From contig JAJPIM010000045.1 in assembly GCA_021324775.1 (NCBI GenBank), positions 307,299 to 371,298 on the forward strand: a DNA stretch of 64,000 nucleotides. The letters are read 5' to 3'. This stretch comes from Gemmatimonadota bacterium (GTDB lineage Bacteria > Gemmatimonadota > Gemmatimonadetes > Gemmatimonadales > Gemmatimonadaceae). Shown in pieces: positions 15,752 to 24,866 of this stretch; positions within the stretch are counted from its first letter, which is position 1, and every line of letters starts with the position of its first letter. The notes beneath the pieces were generated by a model that had not been told where the DNA came from, did no database searches, and saw nothing but the letters and a program-made list of their open reading frames with translations. A program made the translations under genes and the position numbers.

Positions 15752-17413
15752 ATGAGCGTGCGCTGGCCCGGGCCGGTCCCCGCCGCGGCCGCGGGTCGCC
15801 ATCGGGCATGGCCGGGTCCGGGCTGGGTGGTCTGGGTCCCGGCCATCGTTGCCATCCTGTGCTATCTCCCGGCGCTGCGGAACGGATTTGCGCTCGACGA
15901 CGTGGTCATCATCGCGGACGACGCGGCGATTCACCACCTGTCCACTCTCGTCGCCGCCCTGGGTCGCCCGTATTGGTACGATGTGGGACACCTGTACCGT
16001 CCCCTCACGACGCTGTCGTTCGGTCTCGAGTGGACCGCCGGACATGGCGCGCCCTTGCTGTTTCACGCCATCAACATCGCATGGCACGCCGGCATTTCCG
16101 CACTGGTCGCCAGGCTGGCGCTCCGATGGTGGCCCGCCCCGGCCGCCCTCACCGCGGGACTGTGGTTCGCGATTCATCCGGTCCACGCCGAGGCAGTCGC
16201 CAACATCGTCGGCCGCTCGGAGTTGGTGTGCGCGGCCGCTCTGCTGGGCCTCGCCCTCCTTGGCTCCGCCCCCTCAGGCGGCGAACACTCCGCGACAGCC
16301 CGGCCTGGCCGGGAACGTCTCACCCTGTGGCTCGCGTTCGCGCTGGCCGCATGTGCCATGGCGAGCAAGGAGACCGGGGTGGTCGCACCCGCAATCGTCT
16401 GGGCGGCAGCAGTGACGCCTCTACCTGACGACCGCCGCTCGCCCGGCGCCCGGCGGGCTCCGGCCCTGCGTCTCGCGATCGCTGCCGCGGCCGGCGTGGG
16501 ATGCCTCCTGGCCGCGCGCTGGCTGATCCTGGGCACGCTGGCCGGAGACGCTCCCCACTATGCGTTCGAGCTCGCGAGAGGCTGGCCAGGGCTGCTGCTG
16601 GCGCTGGCGACCGTCCCGCATGCGCTGTCGCTCATCCTCGTCCCTCAGCCGCCGCGCCTGGACTATTCACCCCCCGATGCGCTCATCCTCCACCCGGACC
16701 CAGCGCTCGTGCTGCTGGGCGCCGCCATCGTGGTGGTGGCGATTGCCGTCCTGTGGCGCCACGTGCGGAAGCCAGCCCCCTGGAGCTTCGTCGTGGCGTT
16801 CGGCGCGTTGACCTACGCTCCGGTCTCCAACCTCCTCGTGCGCAGCGGGGTCGTTGTCGCCGATCGCACGCTCTATTCGCCGAGTGTGGCGATCGCAATC
16901 GCCGCCGGCGCCGGAATCGTGGGGGCGTGGGCCGCCCGTAAATGGTTTGTCGTGGCTGCCGCGGGCGCCGTCGCTGCGCTGGGTCTCTGGTGTACCGTCG
17001 GCTCTCTTGGCGCCTGGAAGGACTCACCCGCGGCCTTTGCGGCGATTCGCGAGCGCTCACCGTCCAGTTATCTGGGACATTTCACGACCGCCGAGCTGCG
17101 TGATCGCGCCGGGAACGCAATCGGTGCGGAGCGGGAGTACGCGATCGCCGCGGATCTGACGCCGCATAACGCCGCGGTTCTCTACATGGCCGCCGCGAAC
17201 GCCATTCGCCTCCGCGACACTTCGCGGGCGCTCGGTCTCCTCACCCGCGCGGTGGCGCTCCGTCCGGATGGCGCCCGGACGCGCACGGCCCTCGTGGGGC
17301 TGGAGCTCCAGCGCGGCGACACGGCGTCCGCCAGGATCCAGTTGCGCGACGGGCTGGCCATCGACTCCACGCAGCGCGCCTGGCGCGAGGAGCTGAAGAA
17401 GATCGGAGGGTAG
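15752..17413 (+). CDS. TMTC-like polytopic membrane protein with C-terminal TPR region (paralogue 2)
   Basis: A 553-aa tandem paralogue of the preceding gene. Aligned blocks include LPALRNGFALDDVVI, GHLYRPLTTLSF, AIHPVHAEAVANIVGRSELV, MASKETGV, PRLDYSPPDA and YSPSVA. The N-terminal ~400 residues are membrane helices and the last ~130 are TPR-like. It starts 30 bp after the first copy stops, so the two are likely co-transcribed. Duplication followed by divergence is evident because similarity is spread over the full length. Function as a glycosyltransferase is inferred from the family resemblance only. A GC-rich hairpin follows the stop. Confidence 0.75.
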   Translation: MSVRWPGPVPAAAAGRHRAWPGPGWVVWVPAIVAILCYLPALRNGFALDDVVIIADDAAIHHLSTLVAALGRPYWYDVGHLYRPLTTLSFGLEWTAGHGAPLLFHAINIAWHAGISALVARLALRWWPAPAALTAGLWFAIHPVHAEAVANIVGRSELVCAAALLGLALLGSAPSGGEHSATARPGRERLTLWLAFALAACAMASKETGVVAPAIVWAAAVTPLPDDRRSPGARRAPALRLAIAAAAGVGCLLAARWLILGTLAGDAPHYAFELARGWPGLLLALATVPHALSLILVPQPPRLDYSPPDALILHPDPALVLLGAAIVVVAIAVLWRHVRKPAPWSFVVAFGALTYAPVSNLLVRSGVVVADRTLYSPSVAIAIAAGAGIVGAWAARKWFVVAAAGAVAALGLWCTVGSLGAWKDSPAAFAAIRERSPSSYLGHFTTAELRDRAGNAIGAEREYAIAADLTPHNAAVLYMAAANAIRLRDTSRALGLLTRAVALRPDGARTRTALVGLELQRGDTASARIQLRDGLAIDSTQRAWREELKKIGG

Positions 17414-17427
17414 TGAACCGCACGCTT

Positions 17428-17452
17428 CCGGCCGGCGACACGCCGCGGCCGG
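17428..17452. terminator. GC-rich hairpin between convergent genes
   Basis: CCGGCCGGCG and CGCCGcGGCCGG pair with one bulge around ACA, between the stops of the TMTC-like gene (17413) and the PilT-like gene (17468). There is no T-run. Confidence 0.45.
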
Positions 17453-17467
17453 CCGGTCACGCCCAGC

Positions 17468-19201
17468 CTATTTTCTGGCTGCGGCCCGCTGGGGCGCGGC
17501 GGGCCGTGCGGCCGGAGCGCCTGGCGCCGCCTTGGCAGACGCCGCGCCGCCCCCCTCGGGGGCTTCGGCGAAGCTCACATCGTGCCCGTGGTTCTTGAGC
17601 TGCATTACGATGCTGGTCTTGTCGAGCGCCTTGGCGTAGGCTTCGCGCGGCTCGACGACTTTCGCGTCCACCAGCTCGACCAGCGCATCGGTCAGCGTGA
17701 TCATGCCGAGCCGGCGCGAGGTCTGGATCACGGACGGAATCTGGAATGTCTTCCCCTCGCGGATCAGGTTCGAGATCGCCGGAACCGAGAGCAGGACTTC
17801 GCGGGCCGCGACGCGGCCACCACCGATCTTGGCACAGAGTGTCTGCGCGATGACGGCCTTGAGCGACTCCGACAGCATCACCCGGATCTGCTCCTGGCGA
17901 TCGGCCGAGAACTGATCGATGACGCGGTCCACCGTGCTCGCGGCAGTCGACGTGTGCAGCGTCCCGAACACGAGGTGTCCGGTCTCGGCTGTCTCGATGG
18001 CGATCGACACGGTTTCGAGATCGCGCAGCTCGCCGACGAGGATGATGTCCGGATCTTCTCGCAGGGCCGCCCGAAGCGCGCTCTTGAACGACGTCGTGTG
18101 CTGCCCGACCTGGCGCTGGGTGATCATGCACTGCTTGTTGCGGTGCACGAACTCGATCGGATCTTCGATCGTGATCACGTGATCCTTGCGGACCCGGTTC
18201 ACGAGGTCGATCAGCGCGCAGAGCGTCGTCGACTTGCCCGAACCGGTCGGTCCGGTGACCAGCACCAGGCCCTTGTTCAGGTGACACAACTGTTGCAGCT
18301 CGGCCGGGATGCCAAGCTTCTCGACGGTGACGACTTCGGTGGGGATGACCCGGAATACCCCGGCGGCGCCCCGGCGCTCGCGCAAGGCATTGCACCGGAA
18401 CCGCGCCAGCCCCTCCAGCTCGTACGCGAAGTCGGTGTCGTTCGTGTCGGCGTACTCCTGGCGGCTGCGCCCGGGCATGATCGCACGGAGCATCGCCTCC
18501 ATGAGATCGTTCTCGATGGTGTCGTACCCCTCCAGGCGCACGATCTCGCCGTCGATGCGCATGAGTGGGGTTTCGCCGCAGCGCAGATGCAGGTCCGACG
18601 CTTTCTTCTCGACCAGCACCCGGAGAAGCCCATCCATCATGGCAAGGGCGTTCGCGGCACGCTCTTCGGCCGTCTGAGCCGCGACGGGCCGGCTCTCGCG
18701 CCGCGCAGCCGCTGGAGGCGCCGCGGGCGCTGAGTCATCGATGTGGACCGCGTGCCCGCTGTGGCCCGCACCATTGGGAGAACCAATGTTGGGCGGTGGA
18801 GCGGCGGGTGCCACATGGCCAGGCGCTCCATTCTGGGCTGGTGCGGCCGTCACGACATCCATTTCGGGTGCCTCGCTCTGCGCCGCCGCGGCGGCCGGGC
18901 CGCCGCCCAGCCCGATCGATGCGTGCCACCGGCCATCGGCATGCGATGCGGCCACCGCGAATTGACCATCGGTGTTCGCATACAGGAAGTTCGCCGGCGC
19001 CCCAGCCGCCATTTGCTGGGCGGCATCCGGCGGCGCGATCTCGCGCAGCAGGAGCAGCAGTTGCTGCGCCGTGAGTGGCTGCTTGGTGATGGGCCGCGGA
19101 GCACCGTCCTTTTGCAGGGTGGCGACTTCGCGCTCCGTCAGATGGATGGAGTCGGCTCCGTTGGCAACCATCACGGAGAGAAAACGGTCGAGCTGAGCCA
19201 C
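17468..19201 (-). CDS. PilT-like type IV pilus retraction ATPase with duplicated N-terminal domain
   Basis: A 577-aa secretion-type ATPase; ordinary PilT is about 345-370 aa. The core (about residues 186-555) has the PilT N-terminal domain (KKASDLHLRCGETP), Walker A GPTGSGKST at about 317-325, HVITIEDPIEFVH, and the Walker B/His-box region LVGELRDLETVSIAIETAE and GTLHT. Residues 1-95 look like a second, degenerate copy of the PilT N-terminal domain (GADSIHLTEREVATLQKDG; PLTAQQLLLLLREI). An Ala/Pro-rich linker joins the two, and an Ala/Pro tail follows the core. It would hydrolyse ATP to drive pilin disassembly at the inner membrane. The 154-aa gene upstream overlaps functionally at most by proximity; no pilin genes are in the window. 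Confidence 0.88.
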   Translation of the reverse strand: MAQLDRFLSVMVANGADSIHLTEREVATLQKDGAPRPITKQPLTAQQLLLLLREIAPPDAAQQMAAGAPANFLYANTDGQFAVAASHADGRWHASIGLGGGPAAAAAQSEAPEMDVVTAAPAQNGAPGHVAPAAPPPNIGSPNGAGHSGHAVHIDDSAPAAPPAAARRESRPVAAQTAEERAANALAMMDGLLRVLVEKKASDLHLRCGETPLMRIDGEIVRLEGYDTIENDLMEAMLRAIMPGRSRQEYADTNDTDFAYELEGLARFRCNALRERRGAAGVFRVIPTEVVTVEKLGIPAELQQLCHLNKGLVLVTGPTGSGKSTTLCALIDLVNRVRKDHVITIEDPIEFVHRNKQCMITQRQVGQHTTSFKSALRAALREDPDIILVGELRDLETVSIAIETAETGHLVFGTLHTSTAASTVDRVIDQFSADRQEQIRVMLSESLKAVIAQTLCAKIGGGRVAAREVLLSVPAISNLIREGKTFQIPSVIQTSRRLGMITLTDALVELVDAKVVEPREAYAKALDKTSIVMQLKNHGHDVSFAEAPEGGGAASAKAAPGAPAARPAAPQRAAARK

Positions 19202-19212
19202 GGCTTCGGACC

Positions 19213-19677
19213 TCAGTCCATGGGACGGACGCGCTCGATCAACTCGCGGTTGATCAGACGAATGCCGCCGGCGCTGTACAGCGTCACGAAGCGCTGCGCG
19301 TAGCGGTTGAGATAGTCGAGCAGGCGAGGCCGGTCGGTCGGCATCTCGAGATAGAGCCGTCCGGACCGCACCGTACCGTCGCGCAATGTGACTTCTACGG
19401 CTTCCGCTCTGGCGCCCGGCGCAACTCCCGCCTCGACCCCGCTATCGTCCACCAACTCGATCTCCCGGACCTGGTGCTTGGCGACCATGAGGGTGTCGCC
19501 GGCCCGGACGAGCGGAAAGAACGGCTCCGGCGAGTTGAGCACGTCCGGTACTTCTTCGCTGCCCACGTGATAGCGTGAGTAGCGCTGCACGAACATCTCC
19601 CCGCTGAGTTGCTCGCCGCCGAGCATCAGGAGGGAGACGATTCGCTTGTCCTTCTCGATCCGGAAGTCCGTGTTCAT
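19213..19677 (-). CDS. hypothetical protein, 11 bp upstream of the PilT-like gene
   Basis: A 154-aa soluble, mostly beta-strand protein with no signal peptide. The middle (FFPLVRAGDTLMVAKHQVREIEL) and the following segment VEVTLRDGTVRSGRLYLEMP read like a small barrel domain, and the C-terminus (LLDYLNRYAQRFVTLYSAGG) is helix plus strand. ATG at 19677 is chosen because residues before it in the longer frame (start 19716) are low complexity. The stop is 11 bases before the PilT-like start on the same strand, so the two are probably co-transcribed and may share the pilus role. No family was recognised with confidence. Confidence 0.65.
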   Translation of the reverse strand: MNTDFRIEKDKRIVSLLMLGGEQLSGEMFVQRYSRYHVGSEEVPDVLNSPEPFFPLVRAGDTLMVAKHQVREIELVDDSGVEAGVAPGARAEAVEVTLRDGTVRSGRLYLEMPTDRPRLLDYLNRYAQRFVTLYSAGGIRLINRELIERVRPMD

Positions 19678-19834
19678 GGCACGGGAGCGATGAGCAGTCG
19701 GGCGGTTGATCACCATGAGGACGCCTGGCGCCGGAGGCGCGCAACGGAGGGGCCGGACAGCGACCGCTGCAGACAGTTCGTATTAGCGACCGTTCACCCC
19801 GCCACCGCTCTATGCGTCCTGCCGCCTCGGCCGC

Positions 19835-19886
19835 GCCGCTGGCTTACGCCGCTGGCTTACGCCGCTGGCTTACGCCGCTGGCATAG
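19835..19886. repeat. tandem repeat, four 13-bp units
   Basis: GCCGCTGGCTTAC occurs three times in a row, followed by a fourth unit ending CATAG. It lies in the intergenic space between the CDF gene stop (19926) and the hypothetical gene start at 19677. Confidence 0.9.
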
Positions 19887-19925
19887 CGGCGGGAGCGGGC
19901 TGGCGAGGCCGGCCCGCGCAGCCTC

Positions 19926-20900
19926 TCAGGGATGCAGGTTCGCTTCCCGGTCCGGCATCGCGCGCCGCTCGAGCTGAATCGTGACGTGATCGATCCCGAA
20001 GAGCCGCATCGCGTCGTGGATGTGCTCGAGCACATGCTGGTGCCGTTCGGGCTCGCGAACGATCGCATGCGCGCTCATGGCGATCACACCCGATGTCACG
20101 GTCCACACGTGCAGATCGTGGACGGATTCGATGCCCGGGATCGCGGTGAGTTGCGAACGGATCGCCCCCGTGGACAGATGCGCGGGCGTGGACTCGAGCA
20201 GGATGTCCACCGATTCGCGCACGAGCCGCCACGACCCGCGAACGATGAGGATCGTCATGACGATCGACGCGATCGGGTCGGCCGGCAGCCACCCGGTAAA
20301 GCGCACCAGCACCGCGGCGACGACCGTGCCGACGGAGCCAAGCAGGTCGCCCAGCACGTGGATGTAGGCGCCTCGCAGATTGAGGCTGCCCCGCGATCCG
20401 CCGTGGAGCACCCACGCCGACGCGAGGTTCGTGACAACACTGGCCGCCGCCACAGCCAGCATGAGGCCACCGGCGACCGGTTCGGGATGGCGAAGCCGCA
20501 GGACCGCCTCCGAGATGATCCAGGCCGAGATCAGAAGCAGCGTGGTTCCATTGAGGAACGCGGCCAGAATCTCCCAGCGGAGATAGCCGTACGTCTTGCT
20601 CGGTGTCTCCGGCTGCCGGCTGAACCAGGCCACGAACAGAGAGAGCCCGAGCGCCGCGACGTCCGTCAGCATGTGGCCGGCGTCCGCGAGGAGCGCCAGC
20701 GAGTTGGCGAGCAGTCCGCCCGCGACTTCGACGACGAAGAACACCGCGGTCAGCGCCAGGGCGATCCGAAGGCCCCGAGCCTGTACCTCGCCGGAGCTAT
20801 GGATGTGGCCCGGACCGCCCGGATGGCTGTGGCTGTGGCCGATACCCATCAGGTTGTCGTGTGGCGCGTCGCGACTGCGGCCGTGGTGGGAGGCGGCCAT
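19926..20900 (-). CDS. cation diffusion facilitator (CzcD-like zinc/cobalt exporter)
   Basis: A 324-aa inner-membrane proton/metal antiporter with six transmembrane helices. The His-rich N-terminus has GHSHSHPGGPGHIH. The two metal-site motifs, HMLTD in TM2 and HVLGD in TM5, are intact and match Zn-selective members. The C-terminal cytoplasmic domain (about residues 225-310) contains IPGIESVHDLHVW, a typical CDF feature. Its start is only 15 bp from the divergent CNNM/CBS gene. ATG at 20849 (MGIGHSHSHP) is an alternative start that would leave more promoter space. Confidence 0.95.
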   Translation of the reverse strand: MAASHHGRSRDAPHDNLMGIGHSHSHPGGPGHIHSSGEVQARGLRIALALTAVFFVVEVAGGLLANSLALLADAGHMLTDVAALGLSLFVAWFSRQPETPSKTYGYLRWEILAAFLNGTTLLLISAWIISEAVLRLRHPEPVAGGLMLAVAAASVVTNLASAWVLHGGSRGSLNLRGAYIHVLGDLLGSVGTVVAAVLVRFTGWLPADPIASIVMTILIVRGSWRLVRESVDILLESTPAHLSTGAIRSQLTAIPGIESVHDLHVWTVTSGVIAMSAHAIVREPERHQHVLEHIHDAMRLFGIDHVTIQLERRAMPDREANLHP

Positions 20901-20915
20901 GCCTAGTAGCTTGTC

Positions 20916-22256
20916 GTGGTGCTCGTCCGTTTGCTCGCCATCGTCGCGCTCGTGCTGTTCAACGGGTTCTTCGTGGCTGCCGAGTTTGCACTAGTCAGAT
21001 CGCGGCGCACTCGGTTGGAAGCGCGGGCCGCCGAAGGCGATCGATTGGCCGGGCTCGCCCTCCGCGGTACAACTAACATCTCGTCACTGCTGTCGGCCAG
21101 CCAGCTTGGGGTCACGCTGGCGAGCCTGGGCTTGGGGTGGGTCGCCGAGGCGGCCTTTTCCGGCGTCCTCGGCGACGCGTTGGGCGCCCTGCCCTTCGCG
21201 ATCGAACTCCCCCTCCGCATTACCATAGCAGGGGCCATCGCGCTGGCTGCGGTCACCTACCTCCACGTGGTGTTCGGGGAACTGGCACCCAAAGGCGCCG
21301 CCCTCGTGCACCCCGAGGAGCTGGCGCGGTGGTTCGTGCCGTTGCTGATGGTCTGGGCCTGGCTCACCACCCCGTTCACCGCCCTCCTCAATCGCTCCGC
21401 GCAGGCGGTGCTCCGCCTCACCGGACGTGCCACGCCGCAATCGGCCGAGGACAGCGTGCACTCCCCGGAGGAGTTGCGACTGCTCGTCGAACAGGCGCAG
21501 GAAGGTGGTGCGCTCGAACAGCACGATGCGGCCTTGCTCGACGCCGTGTTCGAATTCTCCGAGAAGAACGCGCGCGAGGTCATGACGCCCCGGACCGATA
21601 TCGTGGCCCTTCCGAGCGATGCGACACTCGATCAGACGCTCACCGTTGTGACGGACGGCGGATTTTCGCGCTACCCGGTCTACACCGAAACGATCGACAG
21701 CATCGTCGGGATCCTGCTGGCCAAGGACCTCCTGCAGGTCGCCCGCAACCGCCCGGCCGCGTTTACGCCGGCGTCCATCATGCGCCGCGCTCACGTCATC
21801 CCCGGCTCACGCGAGGTCGAGGCGGTGCTCGGGGACTTCAAGCGCCTCAAGGAGCACATGGCGATCGTCCTCGACGAGTACGGCGGTACCGCCGGCATCG
21901 TCACGATGGAGGATCTGCTCGAGGAGATCGTGGGCGAGATCCTTGACGAGCATGATGAGGCCGAGGCGCCGCAGCCGCTGTCGACGCGAGAGGGAGAGTT
22001 GGTGGTCGCCGGGAGCACCAACATCGGAGAGCTCAACAGCCGCTACGAGCTCGCGGTCCCGGAAGAGGACTACACGACCATCGGCGGCTACGTCTTCGGC
22101 GCGCTCGGCCGTGTCCCGGTGGTCGGCGACCGCGTGACTGCCGGCGGAGCCACGTTCATCGTCAGGGATATGGACGGGCGGCGCGTCGAGACGCTGGGGA
22201 TGGAGCTTCCGGACGCCGAGCTTACTGCGGACAGCGAAGCCGCGGAGCACACCTAA
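20916..22256 (+). CDS. CNNM/CBS-domain HlyC/CorC-family protein
   Basis: A 446-aa protein of the hemolysin-like (TlyC/CorC) family. A CNNM/DUF21 membrane domain fills about residues 1-190 ([29 protein letters not shown]). Two CBS motifs follow at about 210-330 ([37 protein letters not shown], in parts), then the C-terminal CorC_HlyC domain to 435 ([17 protein letters not shown]). Such proteins are linked to Mg2+ or Co2+ efflux. The start is GTG at 20916 or 20919. Divergent pairing with the CDF exporter suggests a shared metal-homeostasis context, which is inference. Confidence 0.92.
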   Translation: MVLVRLLAIVALVLFNGFFVAAEFALVRSRRTRLEARAAEGDRLAGLALRGTTNISSLLSASQLGVTLASLGLGWVAEAAFSGVLGDALGALPFAIELPLRITIAGAIALAAVTYLHVVFGELAPKGAALVHPEELARWFVPLLMVWAWLTTPFTALLNRSAQAVLRLTGRATPQSAEDSVHSPEELRLLVEQAQEGGALEQHDAALLDAVFEFSEKNAREVMTPRTDIVALPSDATLDQTLTVVTDGGFSRYPVYTETIDSIVGILLAKDLLQVARNRPAAFTPASIMRRAHVIPGSREVEAVLGDFKRLKEHMAIVLDEYGGTAGIVTMEDLLEEIVGEILDEHDEAEAPQPLSTREGELVVAGSTNIGELNSRYELAVPEEDYTTIGGYVFGALGRVPVVGDRVTAGGATFIVRDMDGRRVETLGMELPDAELTADSEAAEHT

Positions 22257-22273
22257 GGGCGGATCGGCGTGAT

Positions 22274-22300
22274 CCGGCGCGGGGCGGCCCCGCGTACCGG
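22274..22300. terminator. strong hairpin between convergent genes
   Basis: CGCGGGG (22278-22284) and CCCCGCG (22288-22294) pair around CGG, with outer CCGG/CCGG arms at 22274-22277 and 22297-22300. It fills the 48-bp gap between the CNNM/CBS stop and the M28 peptidase stop. Confidence 0.6.
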
Positions 22301-22304
22301 CCCC

Positions 22305-23933
22305 CTACCGGGTCGTGGCGGCGGAACCCGGGGGCACGCCGGCACCAACGACGATCGTCGCCTTGCCGCGGTTCAGGAACTCGGGCATCGTGGCCAACTC
22401 GTACGCGTTCACCGCCATGACGGTGGCCGCCTGCCGGAGATCGCCCGTGACCACGTAGTCGTAGGTGTCCGACTGCGAATGGTGGGTATGGTTGTAGCCC
22501 CGCGTCTCCTGATCGTAATTGAACGCCGGCACGCCGTAGGGAACGAACGACAAGTGGTCGGTCCCGCCTTTGTCGCGAGACCGGATCGTGAACGGGCCGA
22601 GGGTCTCCACTGGCCCGAACATCGCGCGCCAGGCGTCCCGAAGCTCATCGTGCCCCTGTAAGGACATACCGGAGATGCGGCCGGTCCCGTTGTCGATCAC
22701 GAGCACGGCCTGGTAGTGACTGAGCTGACGCTCGTGCTGCTCGGCGTAGGCCTGCGAGCCGAAGAGGCCCTCCTCCTCGCCGGTGAACAGGACGAAGCGG
22801 ATCGTGCGGATGGGGTGAACGCCTGACGCCTTGAGAATACGCGCAGCTTCGAGAACGGCCATCGCCCCGGCGCCGTTGTCGGTCGTCCCTGTCGCCAGAT
22901 CCCACGAATCGAGGTGTGCGCCGACCAGCACGACTTCATCAGGCTTGGTGGTCCCGCGCAGCTCGGCCACCGTGTTCTGCGCATCGACGGTATCGGCGCC
23001 CAGGCTGTTGGCGATGTCGGCACGCAGCGTGACTTTCTGCCCGGCGGCCAGCAGACGGTGGAACAGGGTGAATGCCTCGTGCGGCACGACGATCATGGGA
23101 AGCGGGAAGAGCGACGACGGCGATCCGCTCATGGTGAGCAGTCCGAAATCCTTTGCGCCGTCGTTGATGAGACCCAACGCACCGTCGTTCGCCAGCCGGA
23201 ACGGAAGTGATTGCCGGTACTCGGCCAGGTCCGGCGTCGCATTCGCCATGGCGAACGCCCGCCGCCCCGAGTCTGCTCGTGCCGAGTCGGCGGCGGTCAT
23301 CGGCGGTCCGTCAGGGTTCCACACGAAGGCGGGCGGCCGCGTCATGACCCATTTTCCGCGGACCGACGACGCGAACCGTGCGGCGTACTCCGCGGGTGTG
23401 AGCGCGTCCACGTATACCACGTCGCCGGTCTCGGGTCCGTCTGTCCCCGGGGCCCACGCCCACGACGCCCCGAACAACTGGCGCGCATGGGGCGCCACCA
23501 GCGCCAGCGTGAGGGGGCCACGCTCCCATGGTCGCCCGAACCGCCACGATTCGGTCCACACACTGTCCACTCCGTACTCGCGAAACTTCTGCGCGGTCCA
23601 CGCGTTCGCGCGCCGCACGCCGGCCGAACCAGTCAGCCGCGGCCCGATCACGTCCGACAGATATTCGAGGTCGGCGCCCACATGCGACCGCTCCATTCCT
23701 TCGGCGACGATCGTGCGCACCACGGAGGCGTCGGCCGGCAGCGTGATGTGTTCCTGCGCGACGCGGGCGGCCGTGTCGGCTGTCGTGGCCGGAGCCGCCT
23801 GCGCGCGCGCACCGCCGGGTGCGGCAGCCGGCACCGGCACCGACACCTCACCTGGATGACGGATGGAGCAGGCGACCGCGCCTACTGTGACCAGGGCGGC
23901 GAAACTGCGGCGCGCTCGGTAGGCAATCAGCAT
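22305..23933 (-). CDS. M28 family zinc peptidase, predicted lipoprotein
   Basis: A 542-aa exported metallopeptidase. The N-terminus MLIAYRARRSFAALV ends in lipobox VGAVAC, so it is probably lipid-anchored. The mature part has the PA-like insert and the M28 zinc site: GAHLDSWDLATGTTDNGAGA (His, Asp), FTGEEEGLFGS (catalytic Glu and ligand Glu) and a later HLSF His. It would remove N-terminal residues from peptides in the periplasm or outside the cell. ATG at 23933 is used because it begins the signal peptide; the same frame stays open far upstream through pdxA, which is a shadow. The start is 8 bases after the pdxA stop, so the two are co-transcribed. Confidence 0.92.
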   Translation of the reverse strand: MLIAYRARRSFAALVTVGAVACSIRHPGEVSVPVPAAAPGGARAQAAPATTADTAARVAQEHITLPADASVVRTIVAEGMERSHVGADLEYLSDVIGPRLTGSAGVRRANAWTAQKFREYGVDSVWTESWRFGRPWERGPLTLALVAPHARQLFGASWAWAPGTDGPETGDVVYVDALTPAEYAARFASSVRGKWVMTRPPAFVWNPDGPPMTAADSARADSGRRAFAMANATPDLAEYRQSLPFRLANDGALGLINDGAKDFGLLTMSGSPSSLFPLPMIVVPHEAFTLFHRLLAAGQKVTLRADIANSLGADTVDAQNTVAELRGTTKPDEVVLVGAHLDSWDLATGTTDNGAGAMAVLEAARILKASGVHPIRTIRFVLFTGEEEGLFGSQAYAEQHERQLSHYQAVLVIDNGTGRISGMSLQGHDELRDAWRAMFGPVETLGPFTIRSRDKGGTDHLSFVPYGVPAFNYDQETRGYNHTHHSQSDTYDYVVTGDLRQAATVMAVNAYELATMPEFLNRGKATIVVGAGVPPGSAATTR

Positions 23934-23941
23934 TGGGCCAT

Positions 23942-24850
23942 TCAGTGTGTGTGGACGATCGCGCCGGTGCGCTCCGCGATGCGCGCGCACATGAGGGTCG
24001 CGGTGAGAATACTGCCGGGATCGGCCACGCCGCGCCCGGCGATGTCGAGCGCGGTTCCATGATCCGGGGAGGTCCGCGGGAACGGCAGGCCGAGGGTCAC
24101 GTTCACGGCGCGGCCGAACGCGGCGACCTTGATGGCGGTCATCCCGACGTCGTGGTACGGTGCGATAACGACATCGAACTCGCCGCGCAGTGCCCGGACG
24201 AAGACCGTGTCGGCCGGGAACGGACCGGCGATCCCCGCGGCGCGGGCGGCGGGCGCCAGCACTCTGGCGTCCTCGTCGCCGAACCGGCCGCCGTCGCCTG
24301 CGTGGGGATTGAGCGCACAGAGCGCGATCCGCGGGGCCGCGATCCCGAACCATGCCTCGAGGTACCGCCGCGTGATCGCCGCCGTCTCCACGATCCCGCT
24401 CTCGGTCACGAGACGCGGAACATCGCGCAACGCGACGTGCGTGGTCGCTAGCACGACGCGAAGGGTGTCCGAGGCGAGCATCATCGCCACGCGGCTGCCC
24501 GTGAGGGACGCCAGCATCTCCGTGTGTCCCGGGAAGTCGTAGCCGGCCGCCAGCAGCGCCGCCTTGTCGATGGGTGCCGTAACGACGCCCTGCACCGCCC
24601 CGCTCATTGCGAGCTGCACCGCGCGCTCGACGGCTTGCCCGCTCGCCCTGCCGGCCGCGGAGGCACTCCCGCCGGCGGACCACGCGCTGGTGCGCTCGTC
24701 CACCTCGACACCGGCACCCGACGGACCGACGACCACGAGATCGCACGCCGCGCGAACGGCCGGATCGGCCAGTGCCGCCAACACGATTTCCGGGCCGATC
24801 CCGCGAGGATCGCCAAGGGTGACCGCGAGACGGGGACGCGTCGCGCCCAG
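23942..24850 (-). CDS. pdxA: 4-hydroxythreonine-4-phosphate dehydrogenase PdxA
   Basis: The NAD-dependent enzyme of pyridoxal 5'-phosphate synthesis. The N-terminal motif AVTLGDPRGIGPEI is diagnostic, as are VTAPIDKAALLAAG, FPGHTEML, ALNPHAGDGG, APYHDVGMTAIK and RTSPDHGTALDIAG, covering the metal-binding His residues. The N-terminus is puzzling. Homologues begin about 8 residues before TLGDP, where only a CTG (24850) is available; no ATG, GTG or TTG occurs between an ATG at 24991 and the conserved motif. The longer start would overlap the foldase gene upstream by 125 bases. surA next to pdxA is also the arrangement in enterobacteria. Confidence 0.9.
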   Translation of the reverse strand: MGATRPRLAVTLGDPRGIGPEIVLAALADPAVRAACDLVVVGPSGAGVEVDERTSAWSAGGSASAAGRASGQAVERAVQLAMSGAVQGVVTAPIDKAALLAAGYDFPGHTEMLASLTGSRVAMMLASDTLRVVLATTHVALRDVPRLVTESGIVETAAITRRYLEAWFGIAAPRIALCALNPHAGDGGRFGDEDARVLAPAARAAGIAGPFPADTVFVRALRGEFDVVIAPYHDVGMTAIKVAAFGRAVNVTLGLPFPRTSPDHGTALDIAGRGVADPGSILTATLMCARIAERTGAIVHTH

Positions 24851-24866
24851 GCTGCGGGTCGCCGGT

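Noticed and set aside
14249..16186. A 645-residue minus-strand frame
   Set aside because: It is antisense to the two membrane/TPR genes, and its residues are Arg/Gly/Asp-rich low complexity.
19835..19886. CRISPR-like array
   Set aside because: Units are 13 bp with no spacers, so this is a plain tandem repeat.
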